From Chitinophagaceae bacterium (GTDB lineage Bacteria; Bacteroidota; Bacteroidia; Chitinophagales; Chitinophagaceae), in assembly GCA_004322425.1 (NCBI GenBank), contig SCVJ01000050.1, positions 1 through 33,586 on the forward strand: a DNA stretch of 33,586 nucleotides, written 5' to 3'. This document shows, piece after piece, positions 31,880 through 33,586 of the stretch (positions are counted from its first letter, which is position 1; every line of letters begins with the position of its first letter). A program made the translations under genes and the position numbers. The notes below the pieces were generated by a model, which saw nothing but the letters and a program-made list of their open reading frames with translations, ran no database searches and had not been told where the DNA came from.

Positions 31880-32797
31880 ATGGTTGAACTTCCCACAATT
31901 TCTACAACATTAGTTACAAATGTAAAAAAGCCTAGTTGGCTTCGTGTAAAACTACCTATTGGCGAGAGTTATAAGCATGTTCGACAATTGGTAGATACGC
32001 ATAAACTCCACACTATTTGCGAAAGTGGAAATTGTCCAAATATGGGCGAATGTTGGGGAGCTGGAACGGCTACCTTTATGATTTTAGGAAATATTTGTAC
32101 ACGTAGTTGTGGTTTTTGTGCGGTAGCAACAGGTCGTCCAGAACCTATAGATTGGGATGAACCGCAGCGAGTTGCCGAAGCTATAAATTTGATGAAAGTG
32201 AAACATGCAGTCATTACTTCCGTCGATAGAGATGAACTTAAAGACGGAGGTGCCAAAGTTTGGTATAATACCATTCGTGCGGTTAAAGCATTGAATCCGG
32301 AAACAACCTTGGAAACATTAATCCCGGATTTTAAAGGGGAGAAGGAAAATATTCAATTCATCATTGATGCAGCACCCGAAGTTGTTAGTCATAATATAGA
32401 AACAGTAGAGCGACTAACACGTCAAGTTAGAACTCAAGCTAAATATGAACGAAGCATGGGAGTTTTAAAATATTTAAAATCAAAAGGTGTTCGAACTAAA
32501 AGTGGAATCATGTTAGGTTTGGGTGAACAGAAAGAAGAGGTTATTCAAACAATTACAGATTTGGCTGAAAATGGTTGCGATGTAGTAACCATCGGGCAGT
32601 ATTTACAACCTACCAAAAATCATTTACCAGTTCATAGGTTCATTCATCCCGATGAATTCGCAGCGTACCAGGAAATAGGATATAAGTTAGGAATCGACTA
32701 TGTGGAAAGTGGTCCATTAGTTCGTTCATCCTATCACAGTGAGCGACATGTATTTTCTGGTATGGGAAGAGCTAAATGGCTGGAGCAAACTGCCTAA
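31880..32797 (+). CDS. lipA: Lipoyl synthase
   Basis: LipA inserts two sulphur atoms into octanoyl groups on the E2/H proteins, using radical SAM chemistry. The 305-residue protein has the auxiliary cluster motif [12 protein letters not shown] (C47, C52, C58), the radical SAM motif CTRSCGFC (C73, C77, C80), and the C-terminal RSSYHSE serine motif that helps hold the auxiliary cluster. The body includes [18 protein letters not shown] and LETLIPDF. Length is normal. A promoter-like box ends 4 bases upstream of ATG. The lectin gene starts 9 bases after the stop, so the two may share a transcript. The enzyme supports pyruvate dehydrogenase, whose E1 beta is at 18115. Confidence 0.97.
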   Translation: MVELPTISTTLVTNVKKPSWLRVKLPIGESYKHVRQLVDTHKLHTICESGNCPNMGECWGAGTATFMILGNICTRSCGFCAVATGRPEPIDWDEPQRVAEAINLMKVKHAVITSVDRDELKDGGAKVWYNTIRAVKALNPETTLETLIPDFKGEKENIQFIIDAAPEVVSHNIETVERLTRQVRTQAKYERSMGVLKYLKSKGVRTKSGIMLGLGEQKEEVIQTITDLAENGCDVVTIGQYLQPTKNHLPVHRFIHPDEFAAYQEIGYKLGIDYVESGPLVRSSYHSERHVFSGMGRAKWLEQTA

Positions 32798-32806
32798 CTT
32801 TCTTAA

Positions 32807-33586
32807 ATGAAAAAAATTGTAACCTTTTTTTTTCTCATTTTTACTTTTGAAAACATTTCCTTTTCTCAATATATTATAAATGGATCTGCCATACAGAACA
32901 GTTGTAATTGCTATACCCTTACAGTCGCACAAAATAATTTAGGCGGAAGTGTTTGGCAAGCCAATAAAATTAATCTTAGTAATTCTTTCGACTTTACTTT
33001 CAATGTCTATTTAGGTTGTGCCGATGCAACAGGAGCCGATGGAATCGTTTTTATTTTACAACCCTTAAGCACTAGCCTTGGTATTAGTGGTGGTGGGATG
33101 GGCTTTGGTGGCGTATCTCCTTCTATTGGAATTGCTTTGGATACTTGGCAAAATACAGATTATAACGATCCTGTTTTTGATCATGTAAGCATACAGTCGA
33201 ATGGAAATTCTGTTCATGGTGCTGATCTTGCCGGGCCGGTACAAACTTCTGCTATCAATGTTAATATTGAGGATTGTCAATGGCACCTCTTTAGAGTTTC
33301 TTGGAATAGTACCACTCACTGGCTTCGTGCATATTTTGACGATAGTCTTCGTGTTGAAGCACAGGTAAATTTGGTAACATCTATATTTAATAATGATCCA
33401 TGGGTGTACTGGGGATTTTCAAAGCAAATGAAAATGGATATTGCATGGTTGTATAGTGATTCAGCCCAGAAAAAAACGCTTACTACACAAGTACCGTTTC
33501 AACCTGTTAAAGATTCGATTGCCAACTATTCAATTGATTTTTTTCCAAAAAAATTATTTAACGTGTGGCCGATGGAAACAGCCGTA
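32807..33586 (+). CDS. Secreted L-type (legume-like) lectin domain protein, N-terminal part (3' truncated)
   Basis: The 260 codons visible (ATG at 32807, no stop before the window end) encode a signal peptide (MKKIVTFFFLIFTFENISFSQ) and a lectin domain of the legume-like type, as found in many Bacteroidota secreted proteins: GGSVWQANKINLSNSFDFTF (about 48-67), GADGIVFILQPLSTSLG (about 77-93), GGGMGFGGVSPSIGIALDTWQN, NDPVFDHVSIQSNGN, LAGPVQTSAINVNIEDCQWH, and WVYWGFS. The aspartate and asparagine residues in DTWQN and NDPVFDH are in the metal/sugar-binding loops of this fold. After WVYWGFS the sequence departs from the usual lectin end and continues into an unfamiliar stretch. The protein is likely much longer, perhaps with further domains and a sorting tail beyond the window. 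A role in adhesion or glycan binding is inferred. Confidence 0.82.
   Translation, partial: MKKIVTFFFLIFTFENISFSQYIINGSAIQNSCNCYTLTVAQNNLGGSVWQANKINLSNSFDFTFNVYLGCADATGADGIVFILQPLSTSLGISGGGMGFGGVSPSIGIALDTWQNTDYNDPVFDHVSIQSNGNSVHGADLAGPVQTSAINVNIEDCQWHLFRVSWNSTTHWLRAYFDDSLRVEAQVNLVTSIFNNDPWVYWGFSKQMKMDIAWLYSDSAQKKTLTTQVPFQPVKDSIANYSIDFFPKKLFNVWPMETAV

Noticed and set aside
33065-33319. Minus-strand open frame opposite the lectin gene
   Set aside because: It is antisense to a clear lectin domain with strong family motifs, so it is a shadow frame.
1-33586. Search for defence, phage, CRISPR, transposon or secondary metabolite loci
   Set aside because: No gene in the window carries the corresponding motifs, and no direct or inverted repeats of the needed size were seen.

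Overview
The window is a gene-dense, AT-rich stretch of a bacterial chromosome, almost certainly from the phylum Bacteroidota. Three lines of evidence support this. (1) Many genes are preceded by the Bacteroidota sigma -7 element TAnnTTTG, and none of the starts I checked shows a GGAGG-like Shine-Dalgarno sequence. (2) Several families are typical of the phylum: a GSCFA protein, a DUF2851 protein, a UbiA protein of the GGGP-synthase-partner type, a long LepB, and a secreted L-type lectin. (3) Secreted proteins have signal peptides ending in F-S-Q. I cannot resolve the order or genus. There are no rRNA or tRNA genes, insertion sequences, phage genes or CRISPR arrays that I can see. No gap between genes exceeds about 260 bases.

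Layout. 1-5.9 kb: the end of a GSCFA gene, a convergent sugar-kinase-like phosphotransferase, then rpsO-pnp, plsY and a small DUF3052-like gene. 5.8-11.5 kb: dnaG (minus), then on the plus strand an unknown coiled-coil gene, an EF-G paralogue with an altered switch II, and an ICMT-type membrane methyltransferase. 11.5-15.4 kb (minus): a three-gene sugar-oxidation operon with a GMC dehydrogenase carrying a four-cysteine cluster, a Tat/lipoprotein small subunit, and a Tat-exported Gfo/Idh oxidoreductase. 15.5-16.6 kb (minus): two unrecognised membrane proteins separated by a strong terminator. 16.9-21.3 kb (plus): thiolase, pyruvate dehydrogenase E1 beta, signal peptidase I and cytidine deaminase. 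21.3-26.4 kb (minus): two clusters, SirB1-like/csaA/ogt and topA/methyltransferase. 26.6-30.6 kb (plus): fdx, iscX, a KdsC-like phosphatase, a UbiA prenyltransferase, maf and a DUF2851 gene in tight tandem. 30.6-33.6 kb: osmC (minus), a putative outer-membrane barrel protein, lipA, and the first 260 codons of a secreted lectin that runs off the window.

Most of the content is core housekeeping: RNA decay and translation, replication priming, supercoiling, phospholipid and lipoate synthesis, central carbon and Fe-S metabolism. The parts most worth a second look are the periplasmic GMC/small-subunit/Gfo-Idh module, which has no cytochrome gene beside it; the EF-G paralogue lacking the catalytic switch II histidine, paired with an unknown coiled-coil gene; the orphan fdx-iscX pair; the four-helix membrane protein with its own terminator; and several promoter arrangements, including a lipA promoter placed to give a nearly leaderless mRNA. 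I found no clear evidence for a wholly new multi-gene system.
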